IMG/VR virus record: IMGVR_UViG_3300009285_004574
Span: 1 to 22,571 of that record
Reading direction: 5' to 3' (one strand)
DNA length: 22,571 nucleotides
Source of the DNA: a virus
The position numbers and the translations under genes are program-made. Numbering within the stretch: the stretch's first letter is position 1; every line of letters begins with the position of its first letter. The notes below the pieces were generated by a model that worked only from the letters and a program-made list of their open reading frames with translations, was not told the origin of the DNA and did no database searches. Of the stretch, positions 1-6,823 are shown piece by piece.

Positions 1-390
1 CTCGGCGAAGTAGCGCACGACCTCCAGCACGCCCCCCCTGGCCGCCCGGGCCGCCTCGCCCACCCAACCAGCCTGTGCCCGGCGCGCCTCCACGGCCGGG
101 GGGTCCTCCCCCTCGGCCGGCTCGCTCGCCATCGCCTGCACCAGCCCGCGCACGTCCGCGCGGTCCATCAGCGTCCACGCGTCCAGCAGCGCCGCCGGCA
201 TCTCCTGCTCCACGTCCGCCTCGGTGATGCGGTAGCCCTCGGGCTTCACCGCCGCGATGGCCCGCGCGAAGCCCGCGAACGCCTCCAGCATCGCCTGCCA
301 GTCGGCCACCGATACCCGCCGCATCGGAATCACGACGCCCCCGGCCTCGAAAGGCGCGGGGGCGTTCAGAAGCTGACTCAGGTCTGCCAT
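1..390 (-). CDS. Probable tail assembly chaperone (N-terminal 130 residues, cut by window edge)
   Basis: The gene starts with ATG at 388-390, two bases after the stop of the tail tube gene, and runs off the left edge. The visible part begins MADLSQLLNAPAPFEAGG and continues with a short beta-like stretch (VVIPMRRVSVADW), then mostly helices rich in Ala and Glu. A small, acidic, helical protein directly after the tail tube gene is the usual place and look of the siphophage tail assembly chaperone, which coats the tape measure protein during tail building and is often extended by a programmed frameshift. The call rests on position and general character; no diagnostic motif is visible and any frameshift site lies outside the window. 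Confidence 0.5.
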   Translation of the reverse strand, partial: MADLSQLLNAPAPFEAGGVVIPMRRVSVADWQAMLEAFAGFARAIAAVKPEGYRITEADVEQEMPAALLDAWTLMDRADVRGLVQAMASEPAEGEDPPAVEARRAQAGWVGEAARAARGGVLEVVRYFAE

Positions 391-392
391 AC

Positions 393-1160
393 CTAGTTCG
401 CCTCATCGAACCGGAACAGGGACCCCTGGCTCCCGTCCGCGTTCTCGACACCCCATACGGCGAAGGTCATCGGGATGACGCTCTCCTGCTCCGCGCGGAT
501 GCTGTAGCCCGACCGTGCGAGCAGCCGGCACCCATATGCGTAGAGCACGCGGCTCCCGGTGTAGGGTATCATGATGTCCACCGCGCTGATCGTCCGGGTC
601 GCGGGGATGGTCACGATGTCCAGCGCGGGGTCGTAGGTGCCGCCCAGCGCCTGCGCCAGGTTCAGACCGTTGATCTGCTTCAAGCTGAAGCTGATGGCCC
701 CGCGGCTCCCGACCACGGTGATGGCGTGCGGCAGGAAGCGGTCGCCTGCTTTGTGCTCCACCTGCATCTCATCGGGCGCCGGCACCTCCACGTCGCCGTT
801 GTGGAGGCCCACGTCCAGGCCCGCGATGTACACCTTGTCGATGAAGGGCACCAGCAGCTCCGTGGCGTCCTCCACGTTCGTGTCATCGTAGACATAGACC
901 GCCTTCTTCACGGTCATTGCCGACCCGCCATCCGGGGTCAGCACCAGGTCCTGCGCGCCCAGCGGCGTCGCCGGGCTGTTGTCGGCACGAGCGCCCACCG
1001 CGGTGTCGCTCCAAGTGCCTACGATCATCGCCACGCCGCCCAGTGTCAGCGTGCCGGCCCCTATCACCGCCCCGAAGCCCGTTCCGGCGATGGTGATGAG
1101 CGTGCCGGTGCCCGCCTCGCCTCGCACCGCCTTCTGCGGGGTCACACTCGTAATTGGCAT
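393..1160 (-). CDS. Major tail (tube) protein with N-terminal IPT/TIG domain
   Basis: Likely the tail tube subunit, 255 residues. The start is taken at ATG 1158-1160 because GGAGG lies 8 bases upstream; an earlier TTG at 1175 would place that motif inside the gene. Residues 2 to about 85 form an IPT/TIG immunoglobulin-like domain (ITSVTPQKAVRG..., then TITIAGTGFG-like strands, ending near AVYVYD). The remainder is beta-rich (VDIMIPYTGSRVLYAYGC, IPMTFAVWGVENADGS), as expected for a tube subunit. It lies between head-tail completion genes and a probable tail chaperone. Phage tail tubes more often carry extra Ig-like domains at the C terminus, so the N-terminal placement is less usual. The IPT domain is clear; the tube role comes from gene order and fold character. 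Confidence 0.68.
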   Translation of the reverse strand: MPITSVTPQKAVRGEAGTGTLITIAGTGFGAVIGAGTLTLGGVAMIVGTWSDTAVGARADNSPATPLGAQDLVLTPDGGSAMTVKKAVYVYDDTNVEDATELLVPFIDKVYIAGLDVGLHNGDVEVPAPDEMQVEHKAGDRFLPHAITVVGSRGAISFSLKQINGLNLAQALGGTYDPALDIVTIPATRTISAVDIMIPYTGSRVLYAYGCRLLARSGYSIRAEQESVIPMTFAVWGVENADGSQGSLFRFDEAN

Positions 1161-1175
1161 CTCTTCATCCTCCAA

Positions 1176-3083
1176 TCATGGCTTGGTTGCGACGAACTCA
1201 TCCAGGGGGAGCACGCGCATCCCGTTGGCGCTTGCCGCGTCGAGTATCGCCTGCATCAGTGCCAGGGTCGTCTCTGTCGCTACTGCACTCCCCGCCAGGT
1301 GGAATTGGATGGAGTGCAGGCAGTTCCCACCCCCGGCCGCCAGCAACGCGGCGATGCACGCCGCCGCCTTGGCCGCGTCGTCTGCCCCGGCATAGCTGTT
1401 GTTGTAGACCGACTGCGAGTTGCGCACGGCGTTCGCCACCAGCGGCATGTTGTTGACGGTTCCAGCCGACGACCCCCGCACCTCTGCCCACCGTGCGGTC
1501 AGCTCAGACACCAACGACGCACCCGCGAAGTCCAGCGTCTCTCCGCCCGGCGCAACGAACACGCACGACGGGCGCAGGCCGTGCAGATACATCGCGTCCC
1601 GGCCCCGGTCCATGGCAGCGATCGCTGCTGCTCGGGTCGCATAGCCACTCAGCGTGGTGTTACTCCACAGGTGGCAGCTCAGGTGATGTCCGCACCGCTG
1701 CAGGAGCCGCCACACCCGCCATGGCGGCGACGCGTAGCCGCCCGCGAACCCGACGATGATCGAGAAGTAGCCCCGAACCGCACGCGACGCGAACAGTTGG
1801 CGGTGCATGGAGGCGTTCTGGATGTAGCCGTCATCGAAGCCTGCGGCCAGGTGGATGCCGCCGCTGTGCGTGCGCGAGCGCTGCCCGAGGCCCCGCGCGA
1901 ACGCCGTGAACGTGCCTGTCGGCTGGCTCGCATCCGCCAGCGTCAAACGCACCGTGTGCGCCCCATAGCCGATGGCCGACCCGGGGATGCCCACGCGGTA
2001 GGTGCCTGCAACGACCTCCTTCACGCGCCATGCATTGAAGGTCTGCAGCACCTGCGTGTTGCTCCCGCCCGCGTAGGCCACAGTCGGGATGGCGAGCCAC
2101 CCTGGACACTCCGCCAAGTAGGCGGTGCCGGACACGCCCGGCGTGGTCTGCTCGTGACGCACCACCTGAGATGCAGGCAGGAGGTCGCACGGCGGCGCCG
2201 TAGCCTCCACCAGACACCCGTCATACGTGCCGGTGGCCGCGTCCAGCTCAGCGGCGATGAGGTCGGCTACGCCCTGAGTGGCATCGGTTCGCGTGCCTGC
2301 CAGCGCGGCGAGAGTGATGTCGGTCCAAGCGCCGGCACCCTGGCGGATCTCCACCGTCGCGATCGCCTGCGCTGCGTTCCCAGCGACGTCGATGACACCA
2401 GGGACTCCCTGGTGGTAGACCCCCCTCCCCGCCGCGTAGTGGACCTCCTCGGCATCGGTCAGACGCGCGTCGTACACCTCTACCGAGTGGATGTGGAGCT
2501 TGCCGACGAGCGCGTTGTCACATTCCATCATCCCTACGCGCAGCTTCCGCACGCTCAGGGTGTCGGAGTCCATCGCCACGCGGCTGCCTGTGCGCTGCTC
2601 GGTGCTGCCCGCCAAGCCACAGTATCCATCATTAGCACCAGGCGCGGTCGCGGCCTTCCAGAGCAGCAGCAGCTCCCGGATGCCGGGGTTGCCCTCCAAC
2701 ATCCTGCCACAGGTCACCAGCACACTGCTGCCGTCGTCCAAATAGGCACGAAACCGCAGGTTATTGTTCAGGATGGTATGCCAGCGGATCGACGCCACTT
2801 CAGCGTCGGCGGCAGACAGCAGCGTTAGCAGGCTGTGAGCGGCGGTGGGGATCCAGTCGACGTCCGTCTCCACGATCAGTCGCACCAACAGCGCCGTCTG
2901 GTTGGCCCCGAGGTCCTTCTCCACGTAGACGGTGTTCGTGCCCCCGTCTACGCCGTCGCCCTCAACCGTCAGGTGGGGCGCGGGCCAGCCCGCCAGGCTC
3001 CCAACGGCGACAGTGCCGTTCGTCTGGACCACGGAGCTCCAATCACCGGTGCCGGTGAGTGCTGCGCGAAAGAGCAGCGCCAT
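1176..3083 (-). CDS. LamG-like plus polysaccharide deacetylase (NodB-type) virion protein
   Basis: A 635-residue two-part protein. Residues about 1-225 resemble a concanavalin/LamG domain, ending with the typical VYDARLTDAEE followed by YAAGRG. A linker with a second beta-rich region spans about 230-400. From about 405 it is a NodB-fold polysaccharide deacetylase: FDDG at 416-419 (catalytic and metal-binding Asp), the metal-site segment SCHLWSN at 469-475, FVAPGG at 509-514, and a C-terminal SIQFH ending at His595. In the usual HxxxH metal motif the second His is Asn475 here. Members of the family remove acetyl groups from peptidoglycan or capsular sugars. The gene overlaps the preceding stop by one base (TGATG) and precedes the tail tube gene, so the protein is probably a virion component acting on the host surface. 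Activity despite the Asn change is uncertain. Confidence 0.75.
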   Translation of the reverse strand: MALLFRAALTGTGDWSSVVQTNGTVAVGSLAGWPAPHLTVEGDGVDGGTNTVYVEKDLGANQTALLVRLIVETDVDWIPTAAHSLLTLLSAADAEVASIRWHTILNNNLRFRAYLDDGSSVLVTCGRMLEGNPGIRELLLLWKAATAPGANDGYCGLAGSTEQRTGSRVAMDSDTLSVRKLRVGMMECDNALVGKLHIHSVEVYDARLTDAEEVHYAAGRGVYHQGVPGVIDVAGNAAQAIATVEIRQGAGAWTDITLAALAGTRTDATQGVADLIAAELDAATGTYDGCLVEATAPPCDLLPASQVVRHEQTTPGVSGTAYLAECPGWLAIPTVAYAGGSNTQVLQTFNAWRVKEVVAGTYRVGIPGSAIGYGAHTVRLTLADASQPTGTFTAFARGLGQRSRTHSGGIHLAAGFDDGYIQNASMHRQLFASRAVRGYFSIIVGFAGGYASPPWRVWRLLQRCGHHLSCHLWSNTTLSGYATRAAAIAAMDRGRDAMYLHGLRPSCVFVAPGGETLDFAGASLVSELTARWAEVRGSSAGTVNNMPLVANAVRNSQSVYNNSYAGADDAAKAAACIAALLAAGGGNCLHSIQFHLAGSAVATETTLALMQAILDAASANGMRVLPLDEFVATKP

Positions 3084-3523
3084 CAGGCCACCTCGTCAAC
3101 CGAGACGTTCGCCCCAGCGGTCGAGAACAGCTTGAGAGTGCTGGCTTGAGAGGAGCGGAACAACAGGCCGCCCACCGGCAGCTTGGCACTGGTGGCACTC
3201 GCGTTGCCTGTCGGGTTGTAGCGCACGTCATCGGTCGCCAGCTCCGGGCGGACCGATAGCATCAGCGTTCCGGCCTCCAGGGCGCTCCCCTTCAGGGTTG
3301 CCAGCGTCTTGCCGTTGAGGGTATTGTCCACGGCGGCTCGCCAGGACGCCTGGTAAGCCGGAGCGCGCTCCTGGACCGGCGCCGGATTGGCGGGCCCCAC
3401 GTCCGTACTGCCTACACGCAGGTTGGCCTCGCGCTCGGGCACGTAAGGATCCTCACTCGTGCCTGCACCAGTAGCCGCGAACGTCTTCGTCGCCCCAGTC
3501 GCATCCTTCGCCTGAAACCCCAT
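3083..3523 (-). CDS. Small virion structural protein, function unknown
   Basis: 146 residues. The N terminus (MGFQAKDATGATKTFAATG, then GTSEDPYVPE) resembles a segment shared by small virion proteins encoded near head-tail genes of many phages. The C-terminal half is beta-rich (LPVGGLLFRSS, STLKLFSTAGANVSVDE) and may form a small sandwich domain. GAGGG lies a few bases upstream of the ATG. Its stop overlaps the start of the LamG/deacetylase gene by one base, so the two are probably translated together, and the products may assemble together on the particle. I do not recognise a defined family. Confidence 0.5.
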   Translation of the reverse strand: MGFQAKDATGATKTFAATGAGTSEDPYVPEREANLRVGSTDVGPANPAPVQERAPAYQASWRAAVDNTLNGKTLATLKGSALEAGTLMLSVRPELATDDVRYNPTGNASATSAKLPVGGLLFRSSQASTLKLFSTAGANVSVDEVA

Positions 3524-3530
3524 GACACCC

Positions 3531-3983
3531 TCAATCCAGACACAGCGCCGTGCCGTACAACGAGAAGTCCAACCGCCCGGCAGGACTCACCGGCCGGTAA
3601 CGCAACTGGCAGCTTATCGCCGCCCGGTAGAGGTCCGCCCCTTGCCACGGGAGCACCGGGAGCGAGACCACCGGATCGGCGTGAATCCACATCGCCATGT
3701 ACCAGTCGGTCTCCCCATCGGCCTCCCACCCGATCTCCCACTCGTTCGTCTGGTGCAGGAGGTTCCACGCCGCCTGCGCCGCCTCGTGCGCGCCCGCCTG
3801 GTCGGTGGCGTAGACCGTCACCTGCACCCGCGACAGCCACGACGGCACCGAGGGGCTGGCCAGGCCGGCATAGGGCCGCAGCACCGCGCAGGGGATGGAC
3901 GCGTTCGCCGGTAGCTCCCCCCCGTAGGCCGTCTGCCCCGTCAGCGTCGCATAGCCCTGCACCAGCGCCTCGAGGGGACTCAT
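3531..3983 (-). CDS. Tail terminator / tail completion protein
   Basis: 150 residues, starting MSPLEALVQGYATLTG. The layout fits the phage tail terminator group: an N-terminal helix for a short region of sequence, an early beta strand with a conserved Pro (ASIPCAVLRPYAG), then a strand VQVTVYATDQAGAHEAAQAAW in which a nucleotide-like alpha/beta unit describes tube coordinates, and C-terminal strands (AAISCQLRYRPVS). The gene follows a gp10-like gene with a 4-base ATGA overlap, the normal order of connector, gp10-like and terminator genes ahead of the tail tube. The terminator caps the tail tube and joins it to the head. The assignment relies on size, order and strand pattern. Confidence 0.6.
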   Translation of the reverse strand: MSPLEALVQGYATLTGQTAYGGELPANASIPCAVLRPYAGLASPSVPSWLSRVQVTVYATDQAGAHEAAQAAWNLLHQTNEWEIGWEADGETDWYMAMWIHADPVVSLPVLPWQGADLYRAAISCQLRYRPVSPAGRLDFSLYGTALCLD

Positions 3984-4429
3984 CGCAGCGCCTTCCGCAG
4001 CTCATCCATCAGGTCCGCTGCTATGCGCTCCATCATCTCGCCGCCCAGCTCCGGAAGCACCTTCTCGATGAACTTCGCCTCGCCAACGTCGTGATGAGCG
4101 TCCATATCCTCGTGCACCGCAGCCGCATACGACATCGAGTTGTAGAGGTAGCCCTCGCCGGCCTTCGCCTCGGCGGGGAATGGCCGGGGCATTTCAGCTT
4201 CCGGATGGCCTGAAGCTCCAGGCGCTTCCTCGCCCCCGTGCCACTTCGCCGCATTGGCTGCCTTCAGGGCCCCGGTCAACACCGGCGTGCGGTCCTGCGC
4301 CAGCTTCACACCCGCCTGCAGCACCTGACCCAGGAGCTTATCCTCGGCACCCGGCAGCTTCGCTGCCAGCCGCTGCAGGTTGCGGGAGACCTCGCTGGTG
4401 TCGATCACCGTGTGCTTGTCGTCGGCCAT
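3980..4429 (-). CDS. HK97 gp10-like minor head/tail-joining protein
   Basis: 149 residues. It shows the typical plan of the HK97 gp10 family: an N-terminal helix (SEVSRNLQRLAAKLPG), a helix LQAGVKLAQDRTPVLTGALK carrying the family hallmark P-V-L-T-G, the segment YNSMSYAAAVHED with the conserved Y-A-x-x-V-H-E, and AKFIEKVLPELG near the end, where family members have a conserved KFLxKa-like motif. These proteins act at the head-tail interface or in tail assembly. The start ATG at 4427-4429 lies just after the stop of the preceding gene (4433), and the stop overlaps the next start by ATGA. The hallmark motifs make the assignment firm. Confidence 0.82.
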   Translation of the reverse strand: MADDKHTVIDTSEVSRNLQRLAAKLPGAEDKLLGQVLQAGVKLAQDRTPVLTGALKAANAAKWHGGEEAPGASGHPEAEMPRPFPAEAKAGEGYLYNSMSYAAAVHEDMDAHHDVGEAKFIEKVLPELGGEMMERIAADLMDELRKALR

Positions 4430-4432
4430 CGC

Positions 4433-4750
4433 TCAATCCAGGTAGCAGCGGTAGTGATCCGTCGTCGCGTCGAGGAGCTGCACCGCCGTGAAGCGGAGCA
4501 CCACGTAAGCCCGCGCGTCTCCAGTCACCGTCACCTTGGTGCCCACCGCCACGGTGGCCGTCTCGGGCAGCAACAGCACTCGCGAGTACTCGATGATTTC
4601 TCCGTCCGAGAGCTGGAGCTTCTTGCCCTCCAGCCACGTCCGGCAGGCCGAGCTGGCTGCGGCGGCATAGGTAACGGCGCCCATGCGGTCCGGTCCCCCC
4701 GGCGCCTGCAGGCTGCACGTCTGGGTCATCTCGGGGTCGAAGAGCGACAT
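4433..4750 (-). CDS. Head closure (stopper) protein, putative
   Basis: 105 residues starting MSLFDPEMTQTCSLQAPG. The start is ATG 4748-4750, which overlaps the upstream stop as TGATG; an 18-codon upstream extension in the same frame has no support. A short N-terminal segment describing the chemistry-neutral beta barrel (TCSLQAP...VTYAAA, then CRTWLEGKKLQLSDGEIIEYSR...VLLLPETATVAVGTKVTV) matches the plan of head closure proteins such as SPP1 gp16 and HK97 gp7-like families: a small beta barrel with an internal loop. It sits between a connector gene and a gp10-like gene, the standard place for the stopper that closes the filled capsid. The role is inferred from size, beta pattern and order. Confidence 0.58.
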   Translation of the reverse strand: MSLFDPEMTQTCSLQAPGGPDRMGAVTYAAAASSACRTWLEGKKLQLSDGEIIEYSRVLLLPETATVAVGTKVTVTGDARAYVVLRFTAVQLLDATTDHYRCYLD

Positions 4751-4962
4751 CAGTTCCCCACCGTCCTCTCCTCGTCCTCGGTCAGGCGGGCCGTCGGATC
4801 CCAACCCTCGTCACGGCGCAATGGAGACGTGACTGCAAGGAGCGCGGCGTAGGCCGCCTTGCTGCCGGCCAGCGCCTTGTAGCGGGCCAGCCGCGCCTTC
4901 TCCCGCGCCGTCTGGTCGCGCCGGTACTGCGCCGCCTTCTCCTCCTCAGTCATCGTAGTCAT
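4750..4962 (-). CDS. Small charged helical protein, unknown
   Basis: 70 residues (MTTMTEEEKAAQYRRDQTAR...), mostly helical and very rich in Lys, Arg, Glu and Ala, with no membrane segment or Cys. The start may be ATG 4960-4962 or the in-frame ATG 4951-4953; neither has a strong ribosome site, and both lie inside the end of the preceding connector gene, so translation is probably coupled. It overlaps the next gene by one base. Its place among head-tail connector genes suggests a minor structural or assembly role, but nothing in the sequence shows which. Confidence 0.5.
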   Translation of the reverse strand: MTTMTEEEKAAQYRRDQTAREKARLARYKALAGSKAAYAALLAVTSPLRRDEGWDPTARLTEDEERTVGN

Positions 4963-5308
4963 CCCGGTTCATCACGCCTGGTGTGGGAATGCTGGCCGCG
5001 ATCTTGCGCCGATACTCATCCGCCATGGCGAGGCAAGCCTTGCGGATCTGGCTCTTGGAGACCCCGAGGCCGGCGGTCCGATAGTCGTGCAGGCCGGCAG
5101 CCTTCCCGGCCTTCAGGCGCCAGCCGTGGGCCGCCCCGATGTTCAGGTCGTAGGTGGGCGTCCAGTCGGCGTCGGAGGGCGCGAGGCCATCGGCGTCTAT
5201 GACCCGGCTGCGGTTCAGGCACAGCGTCACCTCAGTCGTGGTGAGGGCCGGCACGGCCTCCCAGGCCAGCATCGCCTCCAGCTCATCGCGCGCCTCCGAT
5301 ACCGTCAT
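4946..5308 (-). CDS. Head-tail adaptor (connector) protein, putative
   Basis: 120 residues. The start is ATG 5306-5308, with GGGAG 7 bases upstream and the previous stop at 5313; a longer in-frame version lacks support. The protein opens with MTVSEARDELEAMLAWEAVPAL, then TTTEVTLCLNRSRVID, which resembles the helical N-terminal part of adaptor proteins of the SPP1 gp15 / HK97 gp6 group (a helix describing residues that dock under the portal, followed by a helical bundle). The later part is helical with basic residues (KSQIRKACLAMADEYRRKIAAS). Location between capsid-associated genes and the stopper fits. The evidence is position plus helical character. Confidence 0.6.
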   Translation of the reverse strand: MTVSEARDELEAMLAWEAVPALTTTEVTLCLNRSRVIDADGLAPSDADWTPTYDLNIGAAHGWRLKAGKAAGLHDYRTAGLGVSKSQIRKACLAMADEYRRKIAASIPTPGVMNRDDYDD

Positions 5309-5312
5309 GGCC

Positions 5313-5693
5313 CTACTCCCGGACGTAGCCGATGTAGGCGTTGCCCACCAGGCCCGCCGCTGCACCGGTCTTCATCGAGACCGTCAGGTACTCCCCGGCC
5401 GGCCACTTCACCGGCCCGCCGTTGGTCCCCTTGTCCGCGATGTTGTCGAAGGTGCCTGCCGCCGCGTTGGCGTCCAGGCCGTCGATCAGGGTGTCGTACA
5501 CCGTGGTCGCACCGGAACCGACGCCGCCGTCCAGGGTGCAGGCCGCCGTAGACTTGGTGGTGATGTCCAGAAGCAGCCCCCCGCTCGGGATGATCAGGTC
5601 CACCCCCTCGGGGTTGAGTAGCGACAGGACGCCGCCGCCGGTGTCCAGCGCGCCCAGGGCCACCGGACCGTATCTGCCTTTCTGCTCTGCCAT
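5313..5693 (-). CDS. Small head-associated structural protein, unknown (decoration-like)
   Basis: 126 residues (MAEQKGRYGPVALGALDTGGG...). The start is ATG 5691-5693 because GGGGAG lies 7 bases upstream; an ATG two codons earlier would be only one base from that motif. The protein is Gly/Ala-rich and beta-like, with strands such as GEYLTVSMKTG and GNAYIGYVRE and no long helices. It follows the beta-helix gene across an intergenic stem-loop and precedes the connector genes. A small beta protein here could be a capsid decoration protein or another abundant virion part. No family is recognised. Confidence 0.5.
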   Translation of the reverse strand: MAEQKGRYGPVALGALDTGGGVLSLLNPEGVDLIIPSGGLLLDITTKSTAACTLDGGVGSGATTVYDTLIDGLDANAAAGTFDNIADKGTNGGPVKWPAGEYLTVSMKTGAAAGLVGNAYIGYVRE

Positions 5694-5706
5694 GCTCATT
5701 CTCCCC

Positions 5707-5728
5707 GGGGCCGGCCCGCGCCGGCCCC
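5707..5728 (-). other. GC-rich stem-loop before the 5313-5693 gene
   Basis: A perfect 9-bp stem (GGGGCCGGC pairing with GCCGGCCCC) with a 4-base loop. In the minus-strand mRNA it is followed directly by GGGGAG, the ribosome site of the next gene, so the CCCC arm could pair either within the stem or with the ribosome site. There is no T-run, so it is not a standard terminator. It may act in mRNA stability or translation. Confidence 0.6.
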
Positions 5729-5751
5729 GCTTGTCCTACTCGCTCGTTGGC

Positions 5752-6720
5752 CTACGTCACGGCGCTGGCCTGCAGGATGCCGGCGTTGCCCCCGGCGGTG
5801 ATCGTGCCGCGGCTCAGGTAGACCGCGCCGCGGTCGTTCGCTTCCCAGTCGGTGGCGCCCAGCAGGCTGCACTCCTCCAGGAGGAGGCGCTTGTTGTTGG
5901 CGTCGAACCCGGCCGCTACCGCGATCGCCTGCGTCATCGCCGTGCCGGAGAGGTTGATGAACTGGCAGCGGTCGAAGATCTGATAGCGGTCGATGCCACT
6001 GTTACCCAGCACCTCAACGAAGATCGCCCCCGCATGGCCTGCCTGCAACGTGAACCGGCATCTCCGGAACACGTTCCGAGCCGCCCCGCCTGTGGCCGCG
6101 AACACCAGGGCCGCCATGCCGGTCGCCGCGTCGACGGTATCCACGCCGATGGTGCAGCCATCGAAGAGGTTCTCGGAGCCGCCGTTGATGTAGACACTGG
6201 CTCCGCCGTCCACTGCCTGCGTCGCGTGCCCGCCCCCGGCGAAGTGGACGTTGTGGAACAGGTTTCGCTGCCCGGTCATGTCCACGTTACGCAACGAGTC
6301 GGCGTCATCTCGCCCCTGCCAGATATACAGGTTGTCGAAGATGCACCCATATGCGCTCACCGTCAGGAACGCGTAGGTGGATGCCGCCTGGTCGTACCCG
6401 CAGGTGATGCGGGTGCGCTGCGCCACATGCGTGCGCGCCCCCAACCCCACCAGGTGTGTCAGGTTCTTGGACCACGTGATCCGCGCCAGCTCGTTCACTG
6501 CCTGCGCGCTCGCTACCAGCAGCACCGTATCGTGCTGGCCGGAGACGCACTTGGCATAGGCGGCCGAGACGGTTGCCAGGGGCTTGCCCCACCGGTCGCC
6601 GTCGTTGCTGTCGCTGCCCACGCCGGTCGTGGGGTCCACGACGTAGATGTTGGAGTTCTTCCCGCGCGGAATGCCCGCCAGCGCCAGGTACTCCAAGACT
6701 GCCTTCGGGTAGAGACCCAC
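5752..6720 (-). CDS. Right-handed beta-helix protein downstream of the major capsid gene
   Basis: 322 residues, starting with GTG 6718-6720, supported by GGAG 7 bases upstream. After an N-terminal part (MGLYPKAVLEYLALAGIPRG, then NIYVVDPTTGVGSDSNDG, which resembles the opening of many pectate-lyase-like repeats), the protein shows repeated rungs of the form N-x-F-x-x-C/V-x-F: NLFHNVHF, NLFDGCTIG, NVFRRCRFTL, QIFDRCQFINLS and LLLEECSLLG. This is a right-handed parallel beta-helix. No catalytic residues of a lyase are recognisable. The gene directly follows the major capsid gene and sits before connector genes, so it is more likely a head fiber or decoration protein than a tail spike. Role inferred from context. 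Confidence 0.68.
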   Translation of the reverse strand: MGLYPKAVLEYLALAGIPRGKNSNIYVVDPTTGVGSDSNDGDRWGKPLATVSAAYAKCVSGQHDTVLLVASAQAVNELARITWSKNLTHLVGLGARTHVAQRTRITCGYDQAASTYAFLTVSAYGCIFDNLYIWQGRDDADSLRNVDMTGQRNLFHNVHFAGGGHATQAVDGGASVYINGGSENLFDGCTIGVDTVDAATGMAALVFAATGGAARNVFRRCRFTLQAGHAGAIFVEVLGNSGIDRYQIFDRCQFINLSGTAMTQAIAVAAGFDANNKRLLLEECSLLGATDWEANDRGAVYLSRGTITAGGNAGILQASAVT

Positions 6721-6736
6721 TGTCGTTCTCCTCGCC

Positions 6737-6800
6737 TCCGGACTCTCCGGGTGAGACGCATCGGCGCCGATGCGCCGTCATCTCACCCGGAGGCTCCGGA
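6737..6800 (-). other. Large composite stem-loop after the major capsid gene
   Basis: Nested inverted repeats. Outer arms TCCGGA (6737-6742 and 6795-6800); main arms of 12 bp, CTCCGGGTGAGA at 6745-6756 and its exact complement at 6781-6792; and inside them a perfect 18-bp palindrome at 6757-6774 built from CGCATCGGC and GCCGATGCG. The structure lies in the 103-bp gap between the capsid stop (6824) and the next start (6720). No T-run follows on either strand. It is a likely mRNA stabiliser, processing site or factor-dependent attenuator. Confidence 0.72.
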
Positions 6801-6823
6801 AGCCATGCGTCGTCGGATGCGTC

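Noticed and set aside
726-2828. 700-codon open frame on the plus strand
   Set aside because: It lies opposite the tail tube and LamG/deacetylase genes, which have clear domains. The translation is rich in His, Arg and Gly without motifs and there is no ribosome site. It is a by-product of high GC content.
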